Shown here piece by piece: positions 42,405-52,804 of a stretch of DNA of 64,000 nucleotides. The notes beneath the pieces were generated by a model that saw only the letters and a program-made list of their open reading frames with translations, did not search any database and was not told the DNA's origin. The stretch's first letter is position 1. Every line of letters begins with the position of its first letter. This DNA is from Siderastrea siderea (Eukaryota; Cnidaria; Anthozoa; Scleractinia; Rhizangiidae). The stretch lies in the NCBI GenBank assembly GCA_964030785.1, contig OZ034969.1, positions 71,235,362-71,299,361 of the forward strand, read 5' to 3'. The translations under genes were made by a program, and so were the position numbers.

Positions 42405-43580
42405 TCAATGTTCCGGTAAAAATTTATACCACAAAATTTTGCCGCTGTCTTCCACAAATCGACAGTAGCTGTCGGTGTTCCAGAGAGCTTTCCAGACTGG
42501 CGTGTTGTCATAAGTGTAGTACTTTCCCAGGATTGGCTTAATCGCTTCAGTCGCCTCGGCAATGTTGTAGTGAGGCATGTGAGAGAAGAGATGGTGTGCC
42601 ACGTGACAGTCTGTAAGGTGATGGAAGACGTAATTGAGAATTCCATAATCTCGGTCCACGGTGCACAGCGCGCCTTTGAGCCAGGTCCATTCCTCGTCCG
42701 AGTAATGCGGGACTCTGACATCTGAGTGTTGCAGATATGTCACAATTACAAGCCACATGTTGACGAGGAATAAAGGAATAACGTACAGGCACACCAGCCA
42801 GCCAAGCGAATAAACATGAGCGCTGAGATGGTAGAGGAAACCAGTCCATACCATCAGTGCTACGTCGCTCCAGACCACATCCCAGACATCCTTGGGCGAG
42901 AAGATCGGCGCAAACGGGTTAAAGTGGTTAGGGCGCATGCGGTGTTCTGGGTAAGGTCTGCCTCGAGCGTTGAAAAACAAATATGCCGGCCAGCCGATTG
43001 ATAGATATTTAACAAGATGCACGACCCGAAAGAATATATTTGGAAATTCTAAATCATTTTCTGACTTGAGTAGGCTTCGAGTGTTTGGAACGAAAGCGTG
43101 GTCTCCGACCATCCTGTTCGTGTTCCGATGGTGTTTAGCGTGTGTGATTCGCCACGAGTGATAAGGTACAAACAGTGCGGTGTGTAACACTAAGCCAACG
43201 ACATCGCAGATTCTCTTGCTGTTACAGAAAGAGTAATGCCCGCACTCATGCGCTATTATCCACACGCTGAAACCAACGCAGCCTTGACATATCCAGTACA
43301 CAGGCCAGAAAACTGCGTGTGCGTAAAACGGAAGAGACGAGTTAAAAACCCAGAACGCTACAACGTACAGGAGAAAAACGCCAGTCAGGTCTAGCAGCAG
43401 GTAAAAACTTGAGATAAGAAGCGAGCTTTCAAAACAGTGAGGAGGAACAGCATCTTTTAAATCCTTTAGAGTAAAAGGAGGCTTTTCCGTCGGAACTCGA
43501 GTCTCAATGAACTTCTTGTTAAGTTCACTGATTTCGGCGGCCAGCGATTCTTTAGCGCGTTTTCTTGTCGAATCACCCAT
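42405..43580 (-). CDS. Methyl-end fatty acid desaturase (delta-12/omega-3 type)
   Basis: A 391-residue membrane desaturase that would insert a double bond on the methyl side of an existing one in fatty acyl chains, in the ER. The three di-iron histidine boxes are intact: HECGH (111-115), HAKHH (147-151), HVAHH (326-330). Hydrophobic segments lie near residues 53-80, 85-110 and 232-285. The HVAHHLFSHMPHYN block and the overall length fit the FAD2/omega-x family of plants and of some invertebrates rather than front-end, delta-9 or sphingolipid desaturases. Animal methyl-end desaturases are reported in cnidarians and several other invertebrates, and allow omega-6/omega-3 synthesis de novo. The coding region is one exon; a TTTCCAG acceptor just before the ATG suggests an intron in the 5' UTR. 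Whether it acts at delta-12 or omega-3 cannot be told from motifs. Confidence 0.93.
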   Translation of the reverse strand: MGDSTRKRAKESLAAEISELNKKFIETRVPTEKPPFTLKDLKDAVPPHCFESSLLISSFYLLLDLTGVFLLYVVAFWVFNSSLPFYAHAVFWPVYWICQGCVGFSVWIIAHECGHYSFCNSKRICDVVGLVLHTALFVPYHSWRITHAKHHRNTNRMVGDHAFVPNTRSLLKSENDLEFPNIFFRVVHLVKYLSIGWPAYLFFNARGRPYPEHRMRPNHFNPFAPIFSPKDVWDVVWSDVALMVWTGFLYHLSAHVYSLGWLVCLYVIPLFLVNMWLVIVTYLQHSDVRVPHYSDEEWTWLKGALCTVDRDYGILNYVFHHLTDCHVAHHLFSHMPHYNIAEATEAIKPILGKYYTYDNTPVWKALWNTDSYCRFVEDSGKILWYKFLPEH

Positions 43581-44830
43581 CTTGAAGCCTGGAAATATTA
43601 CAGTGAATTAAAATATATCACGAATCGGTCAATTCAGACAGTTCTGCTGTTAATGATTGTAAGTCAAAAAAGACTTTGGAGTGGTGATTGATTGTTGTGC
43701 ATGTTAGGTTTTCGCGCGTGGCATGTTTTCCCGTATCAGCGAATGAGAGCCTCGGAAACTCGCAAACGAGAGTTAATAACGTGAATTATTCACCGCTCAC
43801 CTGTTTGGAAATTAATAAATAAATCAGCGTAAATGGCGGGTGGTTATTTCGCTTCAACCGCAGAAGAAAGCTCCAGAATCATTCGTAATTATGGGATTAT
43901 GTTCTTGAATTCTTCGTAAATTAAAACACAAGCGATTTTATTTGCGGTAATTCAGGAGTGATGGAAATGCAACAATTGCTGGAATCTCGACAACGCAAAG
44001 AAGCAAATGACCGCATTAATTGGTTTGTAGTTAATAATTACTTACGGATCCTCCTTCAGAGAAAATGAACTTCTCCATAGCATTGTTATACGCCGGTTGA
44101 TAAATCGTTCTTCTTTATATTATCGGTTGCTAGGAGACGATAGTGACGTTTCGTATAACACACGCGGTTAGCAATCGAGGACGTAAACAAGGCGACTTTT
44201 CTCATTACAGGAATTCATTCGACCTTCGCTGAATGACAGCTCGCCACAAAGTTTTCTTTGACGCAAATTAATCGCCTTTCGAAGCAATTAACTTTTTCTC
44301 GCTATTGTATGCTTGTAGGTAAGCCGATAAATTATTTCTGAAGTTTGAGAGAGTTTTCTTTGCGGTTTCACACCTTTGTTACACAACAGTTGCTGAAGAG
44401 CCTTTCTTTTCTTTCCTCGTCAACGAAGTCATCCTACCAAGTTTTATATTATGGCAGCTTTGAACCATGTGTAATTTAAACTTACAGATTTTTTTTTAAT
44501 TTTGTTTTTTGTCGTCAGAAGAAAGACAGCTTCATCAAATCAAAGTGGTAGTTATAAGCATCAGAATATCCGTGGCATTGTACAGTTAAGGCTGGCTTTG
44601 TTACCATAATATATAATATAAAAGATTTAACTTCGAAGTAAACAACGCTTCCAAAGGGCTAAATTCAATTCCAGTATCGATGGTTGTCTTCAAAACAATC
44701 AGAATTACTCTGATTCTCCTTGCGTTTTCTTTAAATATGTTTTTTAATTTGCCATATCCCCCCTCGATTTGGCGGTGTATAGTTAAATGTATATTCCTAA
44801 TTATTTAAATACTCTTCCAGTTTTCTCAAG

Positions 44831-44980
44831 TATGTTTGGCTGTAGGCTCAGTCTCCCGCCGTGAGTGTCTCGATGCGCCCGCGATTCTCGACATCGAGAC
44901 ACTCACGGCTGGAGACTGAGCCTAGTTTCGCTGCAGATATGTACGAAAAAATTTATTCATACATATCTGCAGCCAAACAT
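44831..44980. mobile_element. Double-hairpin foldback element
   Basis: Hairpin 1: 44843-44875 pairs with 44892-44924, 33-bp arms with one mismatch and a 16-base loop. Hairpin 2: 44930-44943 pairs perfectly with 44960-44973. An outer pair (ATGTTTGGCTG left, CAGCCAAACAT right, ending 44980) encloses both. No ORF. The nested symmetric layout resembles hairpin-type non-autonomous elements. Confidence 0.85.
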
Positions 44981-45035
44981 TTTATTTTATTATTTTATTT
45001 TATTTTATTTTATTTTTATTTTATTTTATTTTACT
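44979..45035 (+). repeat. (ATTTT)n microsatellite
   Basis: TTTTA pentamers with small slips, directly abutting the double-hairpin element. Confidence 0.95.
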
Positions 45036-46410
45036 TTTTTCCAGTTCTTTCGTTGCGTCTTGGAAAAATCGCTAATAATTGGTTATGGTTTGTTCTCAAT
45101 TTTAGAAAATCACGTGATATCTTCCTAATGTTGTCCTAGGAGCATTCTAGGAGCATTCACAAAAACGTAAAAATCACGGACAAACGCGACCACTACTAAT
45201 TTTCCAGTTACGAGTTCACCAAGACCGTGGGATATAAAAATGAAAAAAGACGTATTTGCATATGAAATAAAATATTCACAAATACCAGTGAGGAGATGAA
45301 CAATTCACAACGCTTCGTATTGTTTCATTTCAGAATTCAGCACTTTCCTGCTGGTATTTGTGCATAGTTCACTTCAGACTGGGACTAACCCTGTAGAGGT
45401 GCGTCTAAAGTATTTTCGTTTCGTGGTCTAAGTGAACTTGAACTGAACTACACTAATCAGCCCTTGGATACTTCGGCCGAAGAAAACAAATCACACAGTT
45501 TGGAATAATCGCGAGGTAGAACGTTAGTTTATTTTTAAGTAACGTTTTCGTTGCGCCTACTCTGATTAGCTTCTCAAACTCCTGGTATCCTTTGCTATCC
45601 CCCTCTACTTCGCTAAATAATTTTCATTTATTCCTTGCGGTGATTCAAATTAAAGGCAAACCCGCTTTTAGTCCCGATTGAGGCGCTTAGCATCAATTAA
45701 ATGAAATAGAAAATCCTCCGTTTGTAAACTATTGAAAATCAAAGAGCAACATATAAACGAACTGTTCACCAGTTTAATTGAATTTTTACACTTCAAGGTT
45801 TCATCCCCAGACTCAAAAGTTTAAATCAATCGAGGGCTAAGATAATACCAGCCTAGACTAGCTATCAGCTATTTGCAGGTGGTACCAAATTCTAATGTAT
45901 TTATCTGGGAAAATCAAATGAAGTTGAAGATGAAGTTGGCACTCATACTAGAGAGAGAGTTAGTCCCTCCTTATGACCAGCATGGCCCATTTTAACAAGC
46001 GCCGCTTTTATGTTAAAAACAATAATAATAAACTTCTGTTACTCCACGGGGTCCTTTGTCACAATTCAGTGCTCTTCCTAGGAGCTGTACATGTGCTAAA
46101 GTAAAATGATAAAAATAGTGATGTATATAATGAAATAAAAATATATACAAATATAATACAAATACTACTGTTCACTATTTTAATTATTACTGCTGTTAAC
46201 TACACTATACTACAATACACTAATGAAGCTACAGTATGTCCGTAGCTTTAAATATTCAAAGACGATCGGGAATCAGCTTAAGAAGTGGCTTGCTTAGCCG
46301 ATGGTATCAAAGTAGTCCAAGAGACAGCTCCTCAAAAAGAGAAACTTCCTTTAAAAGCTTCTTCAGTGTTTGCCCTGTGAACAAATAGTATTCTTAGTCA
46401 GGGAAAGCCG

Positions 46411-46561
46411 CAGCCTAGTACCCAGGCGTTCTCCTCACTTTCACTCGACTCCACCACGTGGAAAATGTCGTGACGTCACCTAATGAGGTCCCATTCGGTG
46501 ACGTCACGAAATTTCTCGCCAAGTCGTGTGAGCGAGAAGAGAACGGCTGCGTACAAGGCTG
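46411..46561. mobile_element. MITE-like element, CAGCCTAGTACCCAGG family, copy 1
   Basis: The 23-bp ends 46411-46433 and 46539-46561 are inverted with about three mismatches. The interior has two GTGACGTCAC palindromes. Length 151 bp. A second, shorter copy is at 52691-52804. Confidence 0.8.
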
Positions 46562-46575
46562 GGTGAGCTGCAATT

Positions 46576-46936
46576 TTACAGCCATGCTCCGTCACGCGTG
46601 ATCAGCATTTCTGAAAATTTGAATGGAATTTTCAAGTTTTCGCGTCGGTTTTGTAACTTCATCTCGAGATTCGGAAATTCCCGTGAGATTGATTACCACA
46701 TTTTCGGAAACAAAGAGCTACAAAATATCATTTTCTTTGAAATATCATATATCCGAGCAATATTAGGTCTTTTATGCATGTAGCGAAGTTATTTTTCCGT
46801 TAACTCGTGACTTTCAAAGTGTTTTCCAGAGAGATCTTCAAGGTTTCATTCAAATCTGGGCCGTTACAAAGAAATATTCAAAGGCTCATTTCAGTCTTGG
46901 GGATTACTGATCACGCGTGACAGAGCACGGCTGTAA
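46576..46936. mobile_element. MITE-like element with 32-bp TTACAGCC inverted ends
   Basis: Ends 46576-46607 and 46905-46936 are inverted repeats (TTACAGCCRTGCTCYGTCAC, then GCGTGATCAG) with about three or four mismatches. The interior is about 300 bp with no credible ORF. Confidence 0.82.
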
Positions 46937-46969
46937 CGGCATTGATTTATGCAAATCAAAGGCTTTAAG

Positions 46970-47170
46970 AAATTTTCAGTTCACTGTCGTTTTGGCGATG
47001 GTTTTCTGCTGATAGAGCAGTGCAAGCTGTCTTTCTCAATACTGAATAAACTGGGTGGGAAGGATGGCTAGAAGGGGAATTTGGGGGCTGCAACTCTTTG
47101 TGACTTGTATTTGCTAGTTATTGGTCAGGGAAATTAAGCTTGTATCAGTCAGGGAATTTGAAAACCTACT
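46970..47170. repeat. Dispersed repeat with GTCAGGGAAA motifs, copy 2
   Basis: It shares TGACTTGTATTTG, GGTCAGGGAAA and neighbouring blocks with 9958-10290. Same orientation. Unclassified. Confidence 0.5.
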
Positions 47171-47521
47171 TCTGACGTCGCATGCGCCCTGGTCATACCC
47201 ACAGCCTGCGATCTGTTTGGTCGGCGGTTGGATTGACAATAAAAACGCGGAGCTCTAGGGTCGAGAATAACACGCAATCAAATCATTGTGAAATCGCAGC
47301 GAAAATTGCCGGTAGTCTACAAAACTGATCCCAAACACACTAAAACTAAAAGTGGCCGGAAAAGTCGCCTGTGTAAGCCCTGATATCAAGGTTGGGAGCA
47401 TGCGCGCCACCGAAGAGGTCGGTCGTATTCTGTAAGCGGCGTCGTCTTTCCCGTCCTCAACCTAATTCAACAACGGTTATTAATCCGAAATGCGACTCTT
47501 TCTTTAAACAAAACGTGATTC

Positions 47522-48445
47522 ATGTCCAGCAAAGGCAGAAAACACAAAAGAGGCGACAGGGGCTCGATGGAAGAGGAGAGTAGTACAAGTATCGCCAAGA
47601 AACAAAACATGGCGGCACGTGCTGAGGCTAATTTGGATGAAAACATTAAGAACGATGCCGACATTGAGCCAGAAGAAGAAGAAGAGGAGGAAGAAACAAC
47701 TCTTGAAGAAATCAAATGCCTTCTTGTTGGGGTACAGCAAACCCTTCATGATATGCGAACGGAAAACCGGAAAATGGCGGCTGAAATTGCCGAATTGAAA
47801 TCTTCTTTCAACAAGCACTCAACCGAAATAAGCACGTTGAAGAAAGCTCTAAAAAACGCACTCGATGACAACGACAAGTTAAGAAAGTCGGTGAATTCCC
47901 TTAAGGAGAAAGTAAATGAGCAGGAACGAAATATCGACGAACTCTATGGTCAGCAAGATGACCTTGAACAATACACGCGAAAACACGCGCTTGAAATACA
48001 TGGTATTCCAGAAGATCTGTATACTGCAACGGATGACGTGGTAATCAAGCTCGGCGAACAATTAAATGTTCCCATCACGAACGAAGACATTGATATTTCG
48101 CATAAAATCTTCAGCGGAAAAAACCAACCGAAGGGCATTATAGTCAAATTTATCAGTCACAAGAAAAAAGCTCAGCTCTATAGAAAGCGGACTGAACTCA
48201 AGAATGTAAAGATCTCCGACCTTTTCCCGGTCTGCTCGACTGCTGGTGTTGTACAATCCACGCGAATTTTCATCAATGAAAATTTAACCCAGTACAGGAG
48301 AGGAATCATGAAAAAAGCGAACAAGATGAAGAAAGATGAGATGATTCAGAGTGTATGGTCCATGGACGGTAAGCTGTATGTTAAAACTTCTCCAAGTGGA
48401 ATGCCCGTTAGAATCTTCTGTGAAGATGACCTGAACACCCTGTAA
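47522..48445 (+). CDS. LINE ORF1 protein (coiled coil, RNA-binding)
   Basis: 307 residues, uninterrupted. An acidic N-terminal part (EPEEEEEEEE) is followed by a long coiled coil (about residues 60-155, heptad-like ELKSSF, TLKKAL, SLKEKV, ERNIDEL). Then comes an RRM-like region (ALEIHGIPEDLYTATDDVVI, GIIVKFISHKKKAQ) and a C-terminal domain with RIFINENLTQYRRGIMKKA. This layout is that of L1-type ORF1 proteins, which trimerise and coat the element's RNA. Confidence 0.88.
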   Translation: MSSKGRKHKRGDRGSMEEESSTSIAKKQNMAARAEANLDENIKNDADIEPEEEEEEEETTLEEIKCLLVGVQQTLHDMRTENRKMAAEIAELKSSFNKHSTEISTLKKALKNALDDNDKLRKSVNSLKEKVNEQERNIDELYGQQDDLEQYTRKHALEIHGIPEDLYTATDDVVIKLGEQLNVPITNEDIDISHKIFSGKNQPKGIIVKFISHKKKAQLYRKRTELKNVKISDLFPVCSTAGVVQSTRIFINENLTQYRRGIMKKANKMKKDEMIQSVWSMDGKLYVKTSPSGMPVRIFCEDDLNTL

Positions 48446-48720
48446 TTTCTATAAGTTATTGTTACTTATGTCGCTACGGAACTATTATTAGCACACTCTA
48501 TCTTAGTCAACTAGAAATAAGTGAGGATAGGAGATGCTTAATGAGTCTTGCGGACTGCATGCAATTAGTTAATATCCTTGTAAACATGTTGCGTGATTCC
48601 GTGTTGTGTTTGTTTTGCTATGTTTTTGTTTTCAATTTTTTTCAATTTACATATAAGAAATCTACGATGAACTCTTCTTTCACACACTCCAGCTACCATA
48701 GTGTTTTATACAGCTAAACC

Positions 48721-51267
48721 ATGATCGTGCAAGGTAAATGCGATGTATTAACTCTAAACGTAAGAGGTTTGAGAAACCGTGTAAAAAGGAGAAGCATCTT
48801 TTGCTTTCTAAAAGATCAAAACTGCGATGTATATCTTCTGCAAGAGACATATTCTGAACTGAAAGATGAAATTATTTGGAGAGGTGAATGGGGTGGTGAC
48901 ATTTTCTTTTCACATGGATCATTACACAGTAGAGGAGTTTGTATTCTAATGAACCCCGCACTAAATTACACTTTTGAAAATATTCACAAAGACCAAACTG
49001 GCAGAATCATTTCGATTGATTTGTATTTCAACGAAAACAAACTTTCTTTGTGTAATGTTTATGTCCCAAATGACCAACGTCAACAACAAGCTTTTCTACA
49101 TAATTTAAGCACTTTCTTGATGTCCAACACCGATATTGAAAATCTTCTAATTGGTGGTGATTGGAATATTTCATTGCAAGCTATCGATAAAAAAGGTGGA
49201 AGCCCGTGGAAACCTACAACCTCTAGGGAACAATTGGTGACGATGATGGAGGAATTTGACTTGGTAGATGTTTTCAGAGCGAAAAATCCAAACAAAAAAA
49301 GCTACACGTACGAATCAAAAGCGCTTAAGCTATATTCGCGCCTCGACTTCTTTCTACTACCACAACATCTGATCCATTTGGTTGAACAGATAGAAATTTT
49401 GGTCTCTAATGCTCCGGATCATAGAGCAGTAAAACTTAAATTTAAGTGTTCTAACAATAGAAGAGGCCCAGGGCTATGGAAGTTCAACAACTCTCTCTTG
49501 GATGATGAAGAATATGTTAATTTGATTAGAGGAAGTTATTCTTCTATTAGTGAAAAATACGCTGGACAAGAAGACAAAAGACTGAAATGGGAACTAGTTA
49601 AATTGGAACTGAGAGGCCTTACAATTCCTTATGCCAAAAACAAGGCGAAAAATCTTCGTAAAAAAGAAAAGGATCTTCAAACGAGACTGAGTAATTTAGA
49701 TCAACTCATTTCTAATAGTGTCGACAGTGCCCAGGTTAATTATCTGGAAGTGGAATATTTCCAGTTGAAACAGGAACTTTGTCTAATCTACGAAAATAAG
49801 GGAAAGGGTTCAATCGTTCGCTCAAAAACAAAATGGACCGAGCAGGGTGAAAAACCGACAAAATACTTCTTCAACTTAGAGAGACGGAATTATAATCACA
49901 AAACGATCAAGGAGTTAAAGTATCCGGATGGTACTTTAGTGACCAAAGAGGACGAAATACTAAAGGAAATTGAAATATTTTACAGTGATCTCTATACTTC
50001 TTCTACTAGTGTAGAAAATGCGTTATTCCAATCTTTCATCGCAAATTTAGAAATACCCAAACTTGAGGACTCGGTGAGTAGTGAACTAGAAGGTGAGATC
50101 ACTCTTAGGGAGTGTAAAGATATTCTATGCACATTTAGTAGCGGGAAATCACCCGGCGAAGATGGATTTACCTGGGAGTTTTATAACTGTTTTTTTGATC
50201 TACTTGGTCAAGATCTTGTCGACTGTTTTAATGCTTCGTATAGAGCAGGTGAAATGTCACTCTCCCAACGGAGAGGCGTAATAACACTTATACCGAAAGA
50301 AGATTCGGATCTTTCTACACTTGCTAATTGGCGCCCGATAACGTTATTGAACCTAGACTATAAAATTGCATCAAAAATTATTGCCAGGAGACTAGAAAAA
50401 GTTCTAGCTCTTCTAATCAATCCTGACCAAACAGGCTTCATTAAAGGAAGATACATTGGACAAAACATTAGGTTAATTAATGACATCCTTGAGCAAACAA
50501 AGCTTCAGAACATTCCTGGTATATTATTACAGCTTGATTTTAGAAAGGCTTTTGACACAATTGAATGGGAATTTATACAAAGAACAATTGCACTGTTTAA
50601 TTTTGGGGAATCCATTCAACGTTGGATTTCCATCTTTTACACTAACACAGAAAGTGCAGTCTTGAACAATGGCTTCTGTACAAATTATTTTTCTCTCTCA
50701 AGAGGAGTAAGACAAGGTTGCCCTTTATCCCCATATCTGTTTGTTTTGGCAGTAGAACTGTTGGCGTGCAAGATCAGACAAGATAAAGAAATACAAGGTA
50801 TAAAAGTTTTTGGTAAGGAGCTAAAATTAAGCCAGTTTGCTGATGACACCACCCTCCTTAACAGTAATTGTAATTCGGTAAAACAAGCAATCGTTGTGCT
50901 AGATAATTTTGGCGATATCTCCGGCTTGAAACTGAACCCGTCGAAAACCAAAGCTTTGTGGCTGGGATCGTGGAGACATAGAAAAGACAAACCCTTTGGA
51001 TTTCAATGGCCTGAAAAACCAATCCGTGTGTTGGGTACTTTTATTTCTTACAACGAGAAAGAAAATGAAAAATCCAATTTCACGTTAAAACTGCAAAAGT
51101 TGAAGACCATCTTTGATGTTTGGAACTGCCGGAATCTTACACTATTTGGGAGATGTCTTATAACGAAAAGCCTTGGCATCTCGCAACTGGTACATACAAT
51201 TTCTAGCCTCGATGTCCCCCGGGAATTCCTGGGGGCGGTAAATTCAACCATTTTTAAATTCATTTGA
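48721..51267 (+). CDS. LINE ORF2, main part: endonuclease and reverse transcriptase (stop at 51265)
   Basis: 848 codons. N-terminal apurinic-like endonuclease: LTLNVRGLRN, LLQETYS, GGDWNISL, and a late PDHRA motif. Reverse transcriptase: GKSPGEDGFTWEFY, LIPKEDSDLSTLANWRPITL, FRKAFDTIEW, RGVRQGCPLSPYLF and the catalytic FADDTTLL. Target-primed reverse transcription is the known role. The frame is cut by TGA at 51265-51267 just after FKFI, where L1-type proteins usually carry Trp followed by a basic stretch; the downstream frame continues unchanged. Confidence 0.92.
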   Translation: MIVQGKCDVLTLNVRGLRNRVKRRSIFCFLKDQNCDVYLLQETYSELKDEIIWRGEWGGDIFFSHGSLHSRGVCILMNPALNYTFENIHKDQTGRIISIDLYFNENKLSLCNVYVPNDQRQQQAFLHNLSTFLMSNTDIENLLIGGDWNISLQAIDKKGGSPWKPTTSREQLVTMMEEFDLVDVFRAKNPNKKSYTYESKALKLYSRLDFFLLPQHLIHLVEQIEILVSNAPDHRAVKLKFKCSNNRRGPGLWKFNNSLLDDEEYVNLIRGSYSSISEKYAGQEDKRLKWELVKLELRGLTIPYAKNKAKNLRKKEKDLQTRLSNLDQLISNSVDSAQVNYLEVEYFQLKQELCLIYENKGKGSIVRSKTKWTEQGEKPTKYFFNLERRNYNHKTIKELKYPDGTLVTKEDEILKEIEIFYSDLYTSSTSVENALFQSFIANLEIPKLEDSVSSELEGEITLRECKDILCTFSSGKSPGEDGFTWEFYNCFFDLLGQDLVDCFNASYRAGEMSLSQRRGVITLIPKEDSDLSTLANWRPITLLNLDYKIASKIIARRLEKVLALLINPDQTGFIKGRYIGQNIRLINDILEQTKLQNIPGILLQLDFRKAFDTIEWEFIQRTIALFNFGESIQRWISIFYTNTESAVLNNGFCTNYFSLSRGVRQGCPLSPYLFVLAVELLACKIRQDKEIQGIKVFGKELKLSQFADDTTLLNSNCNSVKQAIVVLDNFGDISGLKLNPSKTKALWLGSWRHRKDKPFGFQWPEKPIRVLGTFISYNEKENEKSNFTLKLQKLKTIFDVWNCRNLTLFGRCLITKSLGISQLVHTISSLDVPREFLGAVNSTIFKFI

Positions 51268-52464
51268 AAAAATAAAAAGGACAAACTTAAGCGTAAATTG
51301 ATGATCTTAGATTATGACCAAGGTGGTCTGCGGGCTCCTAGTATAGATGTCTTAGCAAAATCATTAAAGTTAGCTTGGATTTCCAGACTTCTAACCGATG
51401 AGCCAACCTGCAGGGAATCTTGGAAGTCGATTCCTAATTACTTTTTTGAAAAATGCGGCGGTTTAAACTTTCTATTACGATGCAACTACGACAAACATTT
51501 CCTAGAGCAGATCGATCTGCCCCAGTTCTACAAATTAATTCTCTTGTATTTTCTGGAAATTAAGGAGTCCTTTCCAAACCAGTCCGGTCAGGAATTAATT
51601 CTATTCAACAACAAAGATATTCTTATCAACGGTCGCACTATTTTTTATAGGAACTGGTTTGATAGAGGCATTTATCTCGTACGAGACCTTCTAAAATCAG
51701 ACGGGAAGTTCCTTTCCTACACAGAATTTGTTCAAGAATATGATCTAAGATGCAACTTTCTCATTTATTTTCAAGTAGTTTCTGCAATACCCAGGCATCT
51801 TGTAGAACGTGCAATGTCATACCCTGTAGACAGAGCAGGTTTGCTGTCAAGCATTATGTTTCACCTCTCCCCAGAGACCTCCATCAACTTAACTAAAATG
51901 AAAAACAAAGACTACTACCAGCTCCTTGTAAATAAAGAAAAAATTGAACCGAAGGCCACCTCTAAATGGGAAAGAGATCTGCAAGTTGGCCAAGCATCTC
52001 TACAACCTTTTTTTAGTCGCGTAAGGAACGTATGTAGAGATAATAAGCTTAGGGAATTTTACTTCAAACTCTTACACAGAATAGTAGTCACCAAAAAGGA
52101 ATTATTTCTTTTTGGTGTGACAGAGGACGCAAAGTGTCCATATTGTGAATTGAACGACTCCATAATTCACACTTTCCACAATTGTAATTGGAGCCAACTA
52201 TTCTTCGCAGAGGTGATAAAATGGTTTAATAAAGAAAATGCCACCTCTCTCACCCTTTCCCCAACTGAATTAATCTTCGGTAAAGACAAGGATAACATAA
52301 ACAAAGAATTGCCGGTAGATATTATTAGAAAGTTAAACTTCACCTTTTTATACGCGAAATATTATCTATACAATCAGAAATTATTAAATAGAGAGCTGTC
52401 ATTAAATGAATTTTTAGCCAATGTAAAATTTAAATACAACTTCGAAAAATTTAAGTGTAGTTGA
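51268..52464 (+). pseudogene. LINE ORF2, C-terminal part after the in-frame stop
   Basis: The same frame as the upstream ORF2 resumes directly after the TGA (KNKKDKLKRK, then LDYDQGGLRAPS) and stays open for about 398 codons to a stop at 52462-52464. It holds a Cys/His knuckle (CPYCELNDSIIHTFHNC), usual at the C terminus of L1-like ORF2. With the stop in place this part would not be made in frame with the RT, so this copy is probably not autonomous. Confidence 0.85.
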
Positions 52465-52690
52465 AGCGATTTACTAAAAAAGAGTGTATTGAAAGACGAG
52501 TAATAGTATTGTAATTTGTAATTTTTGAATTTAGTGTGTTTTTGAATTTAGTGTGCTAATAATTGTATTTGTATATTTTTTTTTTGTATATTTAGACGAT
52601 TTGTTGTGTGTATTTTTTCCTTTTTTTTTCTATTGAAATAAATAAATAAATAAAAAAAAATAAAAAAATAAAAAAAGGTTGGGGCGCTCT

Positions 52691-52804
52691 CAGACTAGTA
52701 CCCAGGTGTTCCTTTCAGGCTCACTCAAATTGGCGTGAAGTGTGACGTCATGAAATTCGCGCCAGATCATGTGAGCGGGAAGGAAAAGCGTGGGTACAAG
52801 GCTG
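52691..52804. mobile_element. MITE-like element, CAGCCTAGTACCCAGG family, copy 2
   Basis: Left tip CAGACTAGTACCCAGGTGTT, right tip GCGTGGGTACAAGGCTG, and an interior TGACGTCA match the copy at 46411-46561. It is 114 bp long and starts about 14 bp after the LINE tail. Confidence 0.75.

Larger units (their letters stand above)
43581..47391. other. Intergenic region between desaturase and LINE
   Basis: It contains the desaturase 5' flank, a double-hairpin element (44831-44980), an ATTTT-type microsatellite (44979-45035), two inverted-repeat elements (46411-46561 and 46576-46936) and a dispersed repeat (46970-47170). No gene was recognised. Confidence 0.6.
47392..52677 (+). mobile_element. L1/Tx1-type non-LTR retrotransposon (LINE), nearly full length
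   Basis: A two-ORF LINE of about 5.3 kb: ORF1 (47522-48445), a 275-bp spacer, ORF2 (from 48721), a short 3' UTR and an A-rich tail (52636-52677) built of AATA/AAAT units. The endonuclease-RT architecture with a coiled-coil ORF1 fits the L1/Tx1 group. The 5' boundary is an estimate (sequence before ORF1 is GC-richer and leader-like); a target-site duplication was not identified. A MITE lies directly downstream. ORF1 is intact and ORF2 carries one nonsense codon, so the copy looks young. Confidence 0.88.

Noticed and set aside
42405..43580. Sphingolipid delta-4 desaturase identity for the minus-strand gene
   Set aside because: Histidine-box spacing and the HVAHHLFSHMPHYN block fit FAD2/omega-x methyl-end desaturases instead.
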